This document shows, one piece after another, positions 1-9,600 of a stretch of 64,000 nt of DNA. The stretch comes from Paludibacter sp. Its GTDB lineage: Bacteria > Bacteroidota > Bacteroidia > Bacteroidales > Paludibacteraceae. Under the pieces are notes generated by a model. It was not told where the DNA came from. It ran no database searches and saw nothing but the letters and a program-made list of their open reading frames with translations. The DNA is taken from contig JAQVAV010000004.1 of NCBI GenBank assembly GCA_028690665.1, positions 186,001-250,000 of the forward strand. Direction: 5' to 3'. The position numbers were made by a program, and so were the translations under genes. Every line of letters starts with the position of its first letter. Position 1 is the stretch's first letter.

Positions 1-140
1 ACAGAAAAAAGAGTTCTCTTCGACTGATTAATTCCCACTCCAATCACAATCTCATCAAACAATTCAAGCCCCCGCATCACAATGCTGTAATGCCCAATTG
101 TGAAAGGATCGAAAGTTCCCGGAAAAATAGCTCTTTTCAT
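1..140 (-). CDS. coaD: Phosphopantetheine adenylyltransferase, N-terminal part (runs off the window)
   Basis: CoaD transfers AMP from ATP to 4'-phosphopantetheine, the penultimate step of coenzyme A synthesis in the cytoplasm. The 46 visible codons start at an ATG (138-140 on the complement) and read [17 protein letters not shown], which carries the nucleotidyltransferase motif GTFDPxTxGH typical of CoaD; the rest of the ~150-aa protein lies beyond position 1. The gene is divergent from the lytic transglycosylase at 414, with about 270 bp between them. Family identity is clear from the N-terminus even though the protein is incomplete. Confidence 0.93.
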   Translation of the reverse strand, partial: MKRAIFPGTFDPFTIGHYSIVMRGLELFDEIVIGVGINQSKRTLFS

Positions 141-376
141 ACAAAATTATTTTAAAGACTCTCAGTCTGATGAAACAAAAACCTTAAAATCAACCAAAAA
201 ATCATTTTTTATGAATTTTCTCATACCTGTTTTTTCAGCGAATGATCCGGTTATTTGTTTTGATCCGAAGCGCAAATCTCGTCAACAAAATGACTGCAAA
301 GATATAAATTTAAAATATGTAATAATTAAATATCAGCTTCTGTTTGTTTTTTTTAGCTATTTCATCAATAAAAATA

Positions 377-384
377 TACCTTTG
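377..384 (+). promoter_or_regulatory. Bacteroidota -7 box upstream of the lytic transglycosylase
   Basis: TACCTTTG matches the TAnnTTTG -7 consensus and lies 30 bp before the start at 414. A TTTG at 343-346 is too far upstream (30 bp) to be a convincing -33 partner, so only the -7 element is claimed. Confidence 0.5.
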
Positions 385-413
385 CAAAACATTACAAAAG
401 CCAACTTAAAACG

Positions 414-1334
414 ATGTATAAACCCGAAAAACTTATCTTTACAATTTTACTTATTTTTATTTCGACAAGTTGTAGCGCCACTCAGGCTATATCTTCGTTT
501 CCGATTCCGGCAGCTATAAATTTTGCAGGAAATACAATTTCCCTTGAACGTTACGATATGCGGGAACGCTTCGACCGGGAACAGATTGTCATCGCATACA
601 GTCATTCTTCAAGCATATTGGTCATCAAAAGAGCCAACCTTTTATTTCCGGTCATTGAACCTATATTGAAAGCCAACGGCATCCCGGATGATTTTAAATA
701 TCTGGCAGTTATCGAAAGTTATCTCGACCCGAGAGCCTATTCGCCAACACAAGCTGCCGGAATATGGCAGTTAATGCCCAAAACAGCTCAACAATTCGGA
801 CTTGAAGTAAGTGATGAAATTGACGAACGATATCACATTGAAAAAGCTACGGAGGCTGCCTGTAAATACCTGAAATCGGCTTATAATAAATACGGAAGCT
901 GGACGACGGTAGCCATTTCGTATAATGCAGGCATGGGTCGAATCAGCTCGGAATTAGAAAAACAAAATGTAACCGAAGCTTATGATTTACTACTCACTTC
1001 CGAAAGTAGTCGTTACCTTTTCCGGATACTTGCCATGAAGCAATTTCTTGAAAATCCTGCTGAATTCGGATTCAGAATTCACAAAGATCATTTCTACCAC
1101 AAAATAAACACAACTCCGGTTGAAATAACCGATTCTGTAGGTAACTGGACAAGCTGGGCCGCAAAATACAAACTTACTTACGCTGAACTCAAGGACTTTA
1201 ATGTATGGCTACGCGATCGTAAACTTACCAATAAGGATAAGAAAACCTATATTATAAATGTTCCGGATAAAAATGACCTGAATTATAAACCATCAAAAGT
1301 AAAAATACTTAGCAGTTTCATTTTAGGAAATTGA
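414..1334 (+). CDS. Membrane-bound lytic murein transglycosylase (SLT domain, MltD-like)
   Basis: The protein probably cleaves peptidoglycan glycan strands in the periplasm. A hydrophobic leader ends in STSC (Cys20), which suggests a lipoprotein, although cleavage by signal peptidase I after the following Ser/Thr-rich stretch is also possible. The SLT/goose-lysozyme-like domain spans about residues 80-205: catalytic Glu101 in AVIES, then the AxSPTxAAGIWQLMP and SYNAG motifs of family 1 transglycosylases. The C-terminal 75 residues (WTSWAAKYKLTYAEL to TYIINVP) look LysM-like and may bind glycan. At 306 aa it is shorter than E. coli MltD. It is followed after 65 bp by an outer-membrane barrel gene on the same strand, so co-transcription is likely. 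Confidence 0.85.
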   Translation: MYKPEKLIFTILLIFISTSCSATQAISSFPIPAAINFAGNTISLERYDMRERFDREQIVIAYSHSSSILVIKRANLLFPVIEPILKANGIPDDFKYLAVIESYLDPRAYSPTQAAGIWQLMPKTAQQFGLEVSDEIDERYHIEKATEAACKYLKSAYNKYGSWTTVAISYNAGMGRISSELEKQNVTEAYDLLLTSESSRYLFRILAMKQFLENPAEFGFRIHKDHFYHKINTTPVEITDSVGNWTSWAAKYKLTYAELKDFNVWLRDRKLTNKDKKTYIINVPDKNDLNYKPSKVKILSSFILGN

Positions 1335-1399
1335 ACTATACAACATTCTGAACCCGTTAATCGTTTATTAAATTATAATCCAATTAAAGATTCACTCTT

Positions 1400-2071
1400 A
1401 TGAAAAAATTAACTTTTGCAGCAGCATTTTTGCTTATTGCCGGTTTGGTAAGTGCCCAACTAAATTTTGGCATCAAAGCCGGATACAATTCTTCCTTATC
1501 ATTGAGCAATGTAAGTTCTGTCCAAAACGGAGATTACACATTGGATAACGTAAAATCGGAAATGTCAAACGGATTTCATGCAGGAGCCTTTGCCCGATTG
1601 GGAATAAAAAAAGTATACATACAGCCGGAACTTTTATATTCTATGGGAAAAAAGGATTACACGATAACATTTCAGGATGTAATGGATAAGAACGTAACTT
1701 ACGACAAATTTGTTACAATCAGTACAGTAGACATCCCTGTATTACTTGGATATAAAGTACTGGATCTTAAGTTAGCCAACCTGAGGGTTTTTGCAGGACC
1801 TAAATTCAGGTTAAACGCAGGTTCGAAACTGGAATTTGATAATTTAGTGAGTGAAGATGGAAGCGACGTCACAATAGATGATCTGTCAAAAGACATCAAA
1901 AACTCGCAGGTAGGACTTGAAGCCGGGGTTGGTGTCGACTTTTTAATGCTCACACTTGATGCACGTTTTAATTTAATTGGCGATATGTATCAAACCAAAG
2001 TAAATGATGTCAATATTGATAAATTATCTGCCAATACATTTGTTATTTCTCTTGGCTGGAAAATCTTTTAA
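1400..2071 (+). CDS. Outer-membrane beta-barrel protein (PorT-like family)
   Basis: A 223-aa protein with a classic signal peptide (MKKLTFAAAFLLIAGLVSAQ). It then shows alternating beta-strand patterns starting LNFGIKAGYNSS and ending in a hydrophobic/aromatic terminal strand (FVISLGWKIF), as expected for a small barrel of the Bacteroidota outer-membrane-beta-brl/PorT-like group. The substrate or role is not identifiable. It follows the transglycosylase gene and is closed by a strong terminator at 2093, so the two probably form a short envelope operon. Confidence 0.75.
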   Translation: MKKLTFAAAFLLIAGLVSAQLNFGIKAGYNSSLSLSNVSSVQNGDYTLDNVKSEMSNGFHAGAFARLGIKKVYIQPELLYSMGKKDYTITFQDVMDKNVTYDKFVTISTVDIPVLLGYKVLDLKLANLRVFAGPKFRLNAGSKLEFDNLVSEDGSDVTIDDLSKDIKNSQVGLEAGVGVDFLMLTLDARFNLIGDMYQTKVNDVNIDKLSANTFVISLGWKIF

Positions 2072-2092
2072 ACAGTACTTATAAGTTATATT

Positions 2093-2130
2093 AATTGCCT
2101 GTCTCTCATCTCGGGAGACAGGCAATTTTG
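2093..2130 (+). terminator. Intrinsic terminator after the outer-membrane barrel gene
   Basis: A perfect 13-bp stem (AATTGCCTGTCTC at 2093-2105 with GAGACAGGCAATT at 2115-2127), a 9-nt loop and a following T-rich tract (TTTTGTTTTT). Confidence 0.85.
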
Positions 2131-2155
2131 TTTTTCACACTTGCAGTTTATTTAG

Positions 2156-2163
2156 TATCTTTG
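2156..2163 (+). promoter_or_regulatory. -7 box of the argS promoter
   Basis: TATCTTTG fits TAnnTTTG, sits 25 bp before the argS ATG and directly follows the upstream terminator. No well-spaced -33 TTG was found. Confidence 0.5.
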
Positions 2164-2188
2164 CGGCCTGAAAATAAACGAAAAGAAC

Positions 2189-3982
2189 ATGAATTTAGAA
2201 TCAATCATTCAATCCGTAGTAGCACAATCGGTAAAATCATTATACAATGTTGATATAACCGAGGATCAAATACAAATTCAGAAAACCAAAAAAGAATTCG
2301 AAGGAGACCTTACCGTTGTGGTCTTTCCTTTTGTAAAAATAGCCCGCAAATCGCCTGAAGCCACCGGTCAGGAAATCGGGGAATTTATTCTCCGGAATAA
2401 TCAGGTTGTTTCGGCTTACAACGTAATCAAAGGATTTCTGAATCTCAGTATCAATAAGGCTTACTGGATTGATCTTCTGAATACAATTCATGCAAATTCA
2501 TCTTTTGGAACTCAAACTCCTACGGAAAATGCAGATATTATGATGGTAGAATACTCTTCACCAAACACCAATAAACCACTGCATCTCGGGCATATCCGTA
2601 ACAATTTGCTCGGGTTCAGCATTGCCCGCATTCAGGAAGCCAACGGCTGGAAAGTTATAAAAACCAATATCGTCAACGACCGCGGTATACATATCTGCAA
2701 ATCTATGCTGGCCTGGAAACTTTTTGGCAATGGTGAAACTCCCGAAAGTTCAGGAATGAAAGGTGATCTTCTTGTAGGGAAATACTATGTAGCTTTTGAT
2801 AAAGCTTATAAGGCCGAAATCAAGAAACTTATGGAAAAAGGCATGAGCGAAGAGGAAGCCAAAAAGAACGCACCGCTTATTCTGGAAGCACAAAAAATGC
2901 TGCTTGCCTGGGAAAACAATGACCCGGAAGTGAGGAAGCTCTGGCAAACCATGAACGGTTGGGTTTATGCCGGTTTTGATGAAACCTACAAACAAATGGG
3001 TGTAAATTTCGATAAAATATACTACGAATCAGACACTTATTTAGTCGGGAAAGCCGAGGTAGAACGTGGAGAAAAAGAAAAAGTTTTTTATCGGCGCGAT
3101 GACAATTCTGTTTGGGCCGACCTGACAAACGATGGATTAGACGAAAAATTATTGCTCCGCTCGGATGGAACCTCTGTTTATATGACACAGGACATCGGGA
3201 CAGCCAAACTTCGCTACGCCGACTACAATATCAAAAAAATGGTTTATGTGGTAGGTAACGAACAAAATTATCATTTTCAGGTGTTATCTATCCTGCTCGA
3301 CCGGCTCGGTTTTGAATGGGGTAAAAGCCTCGTTCATTTCTCATACGGAATGGTAGAACTGCCCGAAGGAAAAATGAAAAGTCGCGAGGGGACAGTGGTT
3401 GATGCGGATGATTTGATGGCAGAAATGATTGAGACAGCCCGTGAGACCTCAGAAGAACTGGGAAAACTGGATAATTGTACAGAAGAAGAAAAATCAGATG
3501 TTGCACGTATTGTAGGACTTGGTGCCCTGAAGTATTTTATTCTGAAAGTTGATCCGCGCAAAAATATGACTTTCAACCCCAAAGAATCCATAGATTTTAA
3601 CGGGAACACGGGACCATTTATTCAGTACACTTATGCACGTATAAAATCTGTATTACGTAAAGCAACTGAAAGCAGTATCGATTTTAGCACGAAAATTGAT
3701 TCGGCACTCCCGATTTCTGAAAAAGAGAGCTATCTGATTCAACTTATTTCAGGATTTCCAACAGTGGTTAAAGAAGCCGGAGACGAATTCAGCCCTGCTC
3801 TCATAGCCAATTATGAATATGAATTAGTTAAAGAGTACAACCAGTTCTATCATGATTTTCCCATTCTGAAAGAAGAATATGCAGATATGAAAAAATTCCG
3901 GCTTGCATTATCCGGAACCGTCGCAAATGTTATCAGAACAGGCATGGGACTTTTGGGAATAGATGTTCCTGAACGTATGTAA
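2189..3982 (+). CDS. argS: Arginyl-tRNA synthetase
   Basis: Class I synthetase that charges tRNA-Arg in the cytoplasm. The 597-aa length is normal. Visible landmarks are the N-terminal Add1 domain (residues 1-110), the HIGH-type motif in SSPNTNKPLHLGH (HLGH at about 132-135), the KMSK-type loop in degenerate form (KMKSREGT, about 395-402), as is usual for ArgS, and a C-terminal DALR anticodon-binding domain (NTGPFIQYTYARIKS onward) ending GMGLLGIDVPERM. The gene has its own -7 box and a terminator, so it is probably monocistronic. Confidence 0.97.
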   Translation: MNLESIIQSVVAQSVKSLYNVDITEDQIQIQKTKKEFEGDLTVVVFPFVKIARKSPEATGQEIGEFILRNNQVVSAYNVIKGFLNLSINKAYWIDLLNTIHANSSFGTQTPTENADIMMVEYSSPNTNKPLHLGHIRNNLLGFSIARIQEANGWKVIKTNIVNDRGIHICKSMLAWKLFGNGETPESSGMKGDLLVGKYYVAFDKAYKAEIKKLMEKGMSEEEAKKNAPLILEAQKMLLAWENNDPEVRKLWQTMNGWVYAGFDETYKQMGVNFDKIYYESDTYLVGKAEVERGEKEKVFYRRDDNSVWADLTNDGLDEKLLLRSDGTSVYMTQDIGTAKLRYADYNIKKMVYVVGNEQNYHFQVLSILLDRLGFEWGKSLVHFSYGMVELPEGKMKSREGTVVDADDLMAEMIETARETSEELGKLDNCTEEEKSDVARIVGLGALKYFILKVDPRKNMTFNPKESIDFNGNTGPFIQYTYARIKSVLRKATESSIDFSTKIDSALPISEKESYLIQLISGFPTVVKEAGDEFSPALIANYEYELVKEYNQFYHDFPILKEEYADMKKFRLALSGTVANVIRTGMGLLGIDVPERM

Positions 3983-4011
3983 ATGTCAGTTTCATAACAA
4001 GAAATATAATC

Positions 4012-4048
4012 AGGGTGGAGTTTTTAATAAACTTCACCCTATTTTTTC
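4012..4048 (+). terminator. Intrinsic terminator after argS
   Basis: A 12-bp stem with one mismatch (AGGGTGGAGTTT at 4012-4023, AAACTTCACCCT at 4029-4040), a 5-nt loop and ATTTTTT following. Confidence 0.8.
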
Positions 4049-4125
4049 ATATCAACTTTGACATTTTTATATTTTAAAGTAATTTTACGACCTTCAAGCA
4101 TAAACATTTAAAATCAATTTAGTAT

Positions 4126-5265
4126 ATGAATACTTTTTACAAGTCTTTTACAATAGCTTTTATCAGTATTTTATTATTTTCTTGTTCTTCCGGTTACAAA
4201 GCCCTGAAAAAAGGTGATTACTACAAAGCCACCGTCGAAGCGGTTGAAAAATTGCGGGACAATAGTCACAGCGAAAAGGCTCAATATGTTTTGCTTAAGG
4301 CCTATCCTTTGGCACAAAAAGCTGCTATGCGCGAAATTGAATTTGCAAGTACGGGCAACGAACAAAATAAATACGAAATCATAGTTGCTCAGTACGAACG
4401 GTTAAACTATATGGCAGAAATTATCAATAATTGCCCCATGGCATCCGAGCTGGTGAAAGAGACACCCACCTATCCGTCCGAATTAAGCAAAGCCAAAATA
4501 AATGCAGCTGAAGAAGCTTACGAAATGGGGCTCAAAGCGTTAAATGTCGGAACATTTACAAATGCACGCCTGGCCTATCAATACTTTATCAAAGCCAACA
4601 AATACAATTATGGTTATAAAGATGTACTGAATCTGATCAATGAGTCCAAAGAAGCAGCTACTTTACATGTTGTTCTCGAACAACCTCAGTTAAACGCCAA
4701 TTATCAGGTATCACCCACTTATTTTTACGATAAGTTAGCTTCCGATATGATGAACACTGTCGGAGCAAGGCTGATTCGTTATTATACTTTTAATGAGGCC
4801 GGAAACACCAACCAGCTTCGTGTCAACCAATATATTTCCATAGATTTCAGAAGTTTCGCAATCGGTGAAGTAACGCATAAGAAACAGACGATCAACATGA
4901 AACGGGATAGTGTTCCCGTATATGAAAAAGGGAGAAACGGAGAGACTAAAGTTGTATATATCACCGCAAAGGCTCAGTATATAAATAACCTGAATGAAAT
5001 ACCTGCACGGGGAATAATTACCGTAAGTATATATTCAGGAACGAACAAACTTGTACAGCAACAAACTTATAGTCATGATTATGTATGGTCGACTGAATGG
5101 GGAAAATATTACGGAGATGACCGGGCACTTACCGAGCAACAACGTAAGATGTGCAGGTTAGATCCTCAGCCCTATCCTGAGAATCAATGGTTTTTCGATC
5201 AATGCAACAACCCTCTTTACACCAAAGTACTCACTTATCTCAAAAGTTATTATAAAAAATACTGA
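4126..5265 (+). CDS. Conserved lipoprotein with TPR-like helical repeats, function unknown
   Basis: A 379-aa protein with a lipoprotein leader (lipobox LFSC, Cys20). Residues 25-185 are helical and TPR-like (ALKKGDYYKATVEAVEKL; AYEMGLKALNVGTFTNARLAY). The C-terminal half (from about residue 190) is beta-rich and ends in a tyrosine-rich tail (SYYKKY). I do not recognise a named family with certainty; similar lipoproteins occur across Bacteroidales. It stands alone between two terminators. It is probably anchored in the periplasm or outer membrane; its role is not inferable. Confidence 0.6.
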   Translation: MNTFYKSFTIAFISILLFSCSSGYKALKKGDYYKATVEAVEKLRDNSHSEKAQYVLLKAYPLAQKAAMREIEFASTGNEQNKYEIIVAQYERLNYMAEIINNCPMASELVKETPTYPSELSKAKINAAEEAYEMGLKALNVGTFTNARLAYQYFIKANKYNYGYKDVLNLINESKEAATLHVVLEQPQLNANYQVSPTYFYDKLASDMMNTVGARLIRYYTFNEAGNTNQLRVNQYISIDFRSFAIGEVTHKKQTINMKRDSVPVYEKGRNGETKVVYITAKAQYINNLNEIPARGIITVSIYSGTNKLVQQQTYSHDYVWSTEWGKYYGDDRALTEQQRKMCRLDPQPYPENQWFFDQCNNPLYTKVLTYLKSYYKKY

Positions 5266-5273
5266 AAATATAT

Positions 5274-5322
5274 CCAAGAAAGAAGCCAATCAGACAAAAA
5301 ATCCGATTGGCTTCTTTCTTGG
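5274..5322. terminator. Bidirectional hairpin terminator between convergent genes
   Basis: A perfect 18-bp inverted repeat (5274-5291 and 5305-5322; arm CCAAGAAAGAAGCCAATC) with a 13-nt loop lies between the convergent lipoprotein and DUF3078 genes and can serve both strands. Confidence 0.8.
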
Positions 5323-5336
5323 ACATATAAATAAAA

Positions 5337-6254
5337 TCAGAATTTTAGAGAGAAGCCGACGCCCAATATTTCTTTAAACTGTACTTTAGCCTTTCCTGAA
5401 ACCGGGTCAATAATATCTGCATCATACAACAAGTTTGTATTCAAACTAATGCCAATGTATTTATTTACTTTCATTAAAATAATATTTTCCCAACTGACAT
5501 CGATATTCTGTGGTTTATCCAAATAGTTCGAAAACAAATCCAGTTTAGAGCTTAAACTTATGTTTTTCAACCACTCATTTTTAAAATCGTTCCGGGCATA
5601 ATTCAACCGGGCATAACCACCAAACTCTGAACGGGATTTTTTTCCGGGATCTACTCCATAAGCTCCTTCTGCCGACAGATCCTCATCATTTACAATAGTA
5701 AGTTTGCCAGTTACCGGAGCCAGAAACGCACTGAAATAGTTATTCGGTTTGTAATTCATACCAAGGGCTCCAACCAAATATCCGGGAGCTAAAAAATTTG
5801 ATATTTTTGTTTCTGTATCATCTGTATATTTATATCCCGGCATAAACTGAGTTTTAAAATTAAGCAGACCTGCCCAATAAAAACTTGTAACTGCTTTTCG
5901 CCCGTATTTCGAAGTCAGTTCAATGCGGTCATCCGTTTTTTTCATTTCTTCATCTCCCTGATTCAACAAGCCATAACCCATATCTAAAGAATTATCCCAT
6001 GCACTCTTTTCGTTTTTATAATTAGCAAACATTCCCAACATGGCATTCAAAGCATACGAATCTTCACCTCCTGCCGACCAGTTAATCAAGGCTGTCTGAG
6101 AAAAATTCAAACTCGTTGCAATACCTTTTTTCCAGCCGACAACAGTATCTGTGGCAACAGCTTTCAGTTTCTTTTCACCTTCAGTGATCTGCGCAAAAGT
6201 AGCAAAGCTAAAACTAGTTAAAACAACCCATAGAAAACACTTCTTAATTTTCAT
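5337..6254 (-). CDS. DUF3078 domain protein, secreted or outer-membrane
   Basis: A 305-aa protein with a signal peptide (MKIKKCFLWVVLTSFSFATFAQ). The body has features of Bacteroidota DUF3078 proteins: WKKGIATSLNFSQTALINWSAGGEDSYALN near the mature N-terminus, followed by alternating strands that suggest an outer-membrane barrel, and the terminal strand ILGVGFSLKF. Function is unknown. It converges on the lipoprotein gene and has a 438-bp upstream region that contains a MITE-like repeat. Confidence 0.8.
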   Translation of the reverse strand: MKIKKCFLWVVLTSFSFATFAQITEGEKKLKAVATDTVVGWKKGIATSLNFSQTALINWSAGGEDSYALNAMLGMFANYKNEKSAWDNSLDMGYGLLNQGDEEMKKTDDRIELTSKYGRKAVTSFYWAGLLNFKTQFMPGYKYTDDTETKISNFLAPGYLVGALGMNYKPNNYFSAFLAPVTGKLTIVNDEDLSAEGAYGVDPGKKSRSEFGGYARLNYARNDFKNEWLKNISLSSKLDLFSNYLDKPQNIDVSWENIILMKVNKYIGISLNTNLLYDADIIDPVSGKAKVQFKEILGVGFSLKF

Positions 6255-6299
6255 AATTCAAACTTTTTTTTTATTTAGACATTATTAATTTCATTATAG

Positions 6300-6418
6300 T
6301 GAGTCGTTTTGACTTTTCATAACAATCCTTTATTCCGATAATGTTTAGAAAGCGTCAGACAGAAGATAAAAAATATGACATTTTTAATTCTATCTGCTTC
6401 AAAAGTCAAGACGAGTCC
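6300..6418. mobile_element. MITE-like repeat, 119 bp (short copy)
   Basis: Imperfect terminal inverted repeats: the left end reads GAGTCGTTTTGACTTTT and the complement of the right end reads GGACTCGTCTTGACTTTT. The first ~50 bp and last ~50 bp are highly similar, by eye, to the complement of 12772-12951, where a longer version with a central palindrome interrupts a kinase gene. No transposase is present. No target duplication is visible here. The element fills much of the gap between the DUF3078 and CotH genes; the rest of 6255-6692 holds only a terminator for the CotH gene. Confidence 0.6.
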
Positions 6419-6613
6419 GGTAAAAAACATATAATAGCAGTCAATATATTTTTACAAAAATAAAACAAATATTCGAAAAAGAAATGGGAACCTCTGATTA
6501 ACAAATCATTGTAATTACAATCTATAAAGATGATCTCATGAAACAATCGTGCGAGAAATAGTGTAAAACCATTTAGTGAAGAGTTCCGAAACTTTCATTA
6601 TCAGCTTCTTTGT

Positions 6614-6662
6614 ACTAAAAAAGAAACAAGCCTGCGTGACTAATGTCAAACAAGCCTGTTTC
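6614..6662 (-). terminator. Terminator of the CotH/lamin-tail gene
   Basis: On the minus strand, GAAACAGGC pairs with GCTTGTTTC (9 bp, one G-U) with an internal TGAC/GTCA stem, followed by TTTTTT. It lies 30-80 bp after the stop of the CotH gene. Confidence 0.65.
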
Positions 6663-6692
6663 TCAGAAAAAGCATCGAGTATTCGTTGACAA

Positions 6693-9600
6693 TTACAATT
6701 TTATGATTTTGAATCTTTCTGCCCCGATATTTACGAGATATATTCCTTTGGGTAAACTTCCCGACTGAACAACAAATCGGGCATTCTCAATCGGGCATTC
6801 GATAAGCAATTTACCCGCAAGGTTATACATTCGGAGTGTTGAGCCGGACGCATTCTCTACAATAAAATTATTATTAACCATAGTCGGGTAAAGCCGGACA
6901 CCATAAATCAAGTTATCCGTCCCGGCCGGAGCCTGATTAGCTGCATCGTATGTCGGAGTTGTGACCATCCAATTTTCGCTGGCATCAGGCACACGCGAGT
7001 AGCTCGTATTTTGTTCGAGATACGGAACCGTAACTGAATCAGCTAAAACAATTGTTCCCAGATAATTTGAGCGAGACAATACAAGTTTCTCTCCATCTTT
7101 ACTCAGCTTAAAGCCAAGATGAAGCACTCCGTTTTCAGGTTTATCATCAGCCCAAAGCACAATTCGGTCTTTTGACGGGATAAGCGTTTTTGCCGAATCT
7201 GTCGCCGGGATCTGGGCCAGAGTCACGTTTGAAGGTGTATCGGTAATATACCAACCTGCAATATTTACATCTTTACCGCTGTTGTTGTATATCTCAATAT
7301 AATCTCCTTTGTTCCCTAATTCGTCCTCAATCTGATTATTACTTGACACCACCTCGTTAATCAGGACTTCAATATCTTTATCCGGATCTTCAAAAATCGT
7401 TTGTTCATATACAGCGCGTAGCATTGCTGTTCCGGACAAAGCTCCACTGTAGGTCGCATCCGCCGATTGCTCGACCCCTGTCGGCTGTGTATAAGTCATT
7501 TTCAGATCGAATATCAGATCAGAACTTGTAGCATTAATCTGATGTACCTCAGCTGCAATTACATTTTCACCTTCGACCAGCAATTCCTCAGGTACAGAAA
7601 AAGTTGCCGTAATGCCATTATTATAAACAGAAGCATAAGTCGAGAAATTTACCGTTCCAGATGTTATATTATTCCGGCCAACTTCCACTCCATTTACATA
7701 TACCACAATTCCGTCATCAAAATAGGCTGAAATTTCAAAATCACTTTTCGAGGATAAGGAGCTAATATTTACAGTTTTTCTGAAATAGGCTGTCGGATAT
7801 TTATTATTGGCATCATTACCGTAACTGATAGTCGTAACTTCCCCCTTATTACCATATCCGAATTGTGCCGTTCCCGAACTCCACGCCGCATCACTATAAT
7901 CTGCTGCATACCAATTCGAAGCAGGGATACTACTACCATCATAATACTTCCAGCTACTTCCATCTGCAATTAACGTTAAAGCCGAGGACGCTCCCGCAAT
8001 TTCCCAACACGAAAATTTATAGCCGGGAATATCATTTGCCTTCACAGAGAAATTTTTACCGGAAAAATATTTTAAATCAATTACTGAATCAATAATTTGC
8101 TCTCCATTAAATGTATAAGTTGCCTTATCGTTATTCGCCGAAAGGCTTAAAATCTGTGTTGATACTGAATTCAAAAACCGGCTGCTGATAAAGCCCAGCA
8201 TTTTATCAGGCCTGCTGGCCGCAAATGTTTTCATGTTCGTCAAATCTGTATCGAAGTTTCTGCTTGAGCCCCATTTCGCTTTATGGTAGGTAATCTCTGT
8301 GGAAATCTTAGCAGCCAGACTATCCAGAATTGTTTCTGCTCTCGCAGGCAAAAATGTAGATGATATCTGGATAGCAAACCTGTCGATAAACTGCTGTAGG
8401 AAAGTATCATTTTTCACCAACCGACTCAACATTAAAGTTGACCATGCAGGAGGAATATCACTTGACAATTCACCCAAAGCATACGTTAATGTATTATGAT
8501 TAAATAGATTTGTATCATATAAACTGTAGCCGAAATCCAAATCGTACAAAATCCATCGCCATTTACTTCCAGACTCTTTTTTCTTCCAGACTTTCACATT
8601 ATTATCCGGCCAATCGGTATTTCCATAATAAATCTCGGTTATATAATAATCTATCAGGTTATCAATATCAATCTGACTGCAAACGTAATCGTAAACTGAC
8701 TGTTGTGTAATATCATTATTAGATATATAATTTGTCAAATTTGTAAACGCCGTATCAGTAGTCAGTTCTGTTGTTTCCAGCAAATAAACATCATCCGAAT
8801 CCAAACCGTAATTCGAATAAAGAAAATCTTCATTCGTCCGTTCACGCAGGTTCTGAATGCCATAATAAACACCATTCATAAAGCACACCGCCGGCTCGTA
8901 AGCTGGTTGATCGAGGTTCATTCTTTTCCAAACGATAGACTGCATAAATCCATCGCGTAACATAGAATACCCAAAATCGTTCCCTGCATTCCGGTAAAGA
9001 ATACTTTTATATTTTCGGTCAGGTTTGGTAGCTTTGAAAATATCGTAAGTGATTTTATTGTTACCAAACTTTTTGCTCGGATCAACTTTCAATGACTTCT
9101 GAGCATTCATTGTACGTGTCCAACCTCCTGCAATTGAGATATTGACTTCCTGATTTACCTGCTGCACCAAAGTCGTATCGAACAATTCGAAATTAGCCGG
9201 ACGATCCCAGTACTGATTCCAGTTACAGGCCTCAGTAGTTCCGTTTCCGGGCATCCCATTGGTTCCCTGCACATAAATTCCAATCGTATTATCAGTCAGA
9301 TTAGCCTGTTCGGTTACAATTGAGACCACTGGCAAATGGAAATCTCTTTGATTAAAAAAGTAAGTACCGGTTACTATTTCACTCGGCACTTTTGTCCCTG
9401 AAAATGTACGTGCCCTTAAAATGGTGGTAGAAGATAAAGTAATTACAAAACCGGGAGTATATTTTGTATTTTTGCGGGTAGGTTCGGTTCCATTCAGCGA
9501 GTAATAAATTGTATCACTTGTTTCGGGACTTTCGAAAGCTTCATTTTTCATTCCGGTATAAAATCCCGGGGTTAATTTCAAGACTGGTGCAGCACATCGT

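Noticed and set aside
100-519. 139-aa plus-strand ORF at the window start
   Set aside because: It overlaps the coaD start region and the signal peptide of the lytic transglycosylase in another frame and shows no protein-like pattern.
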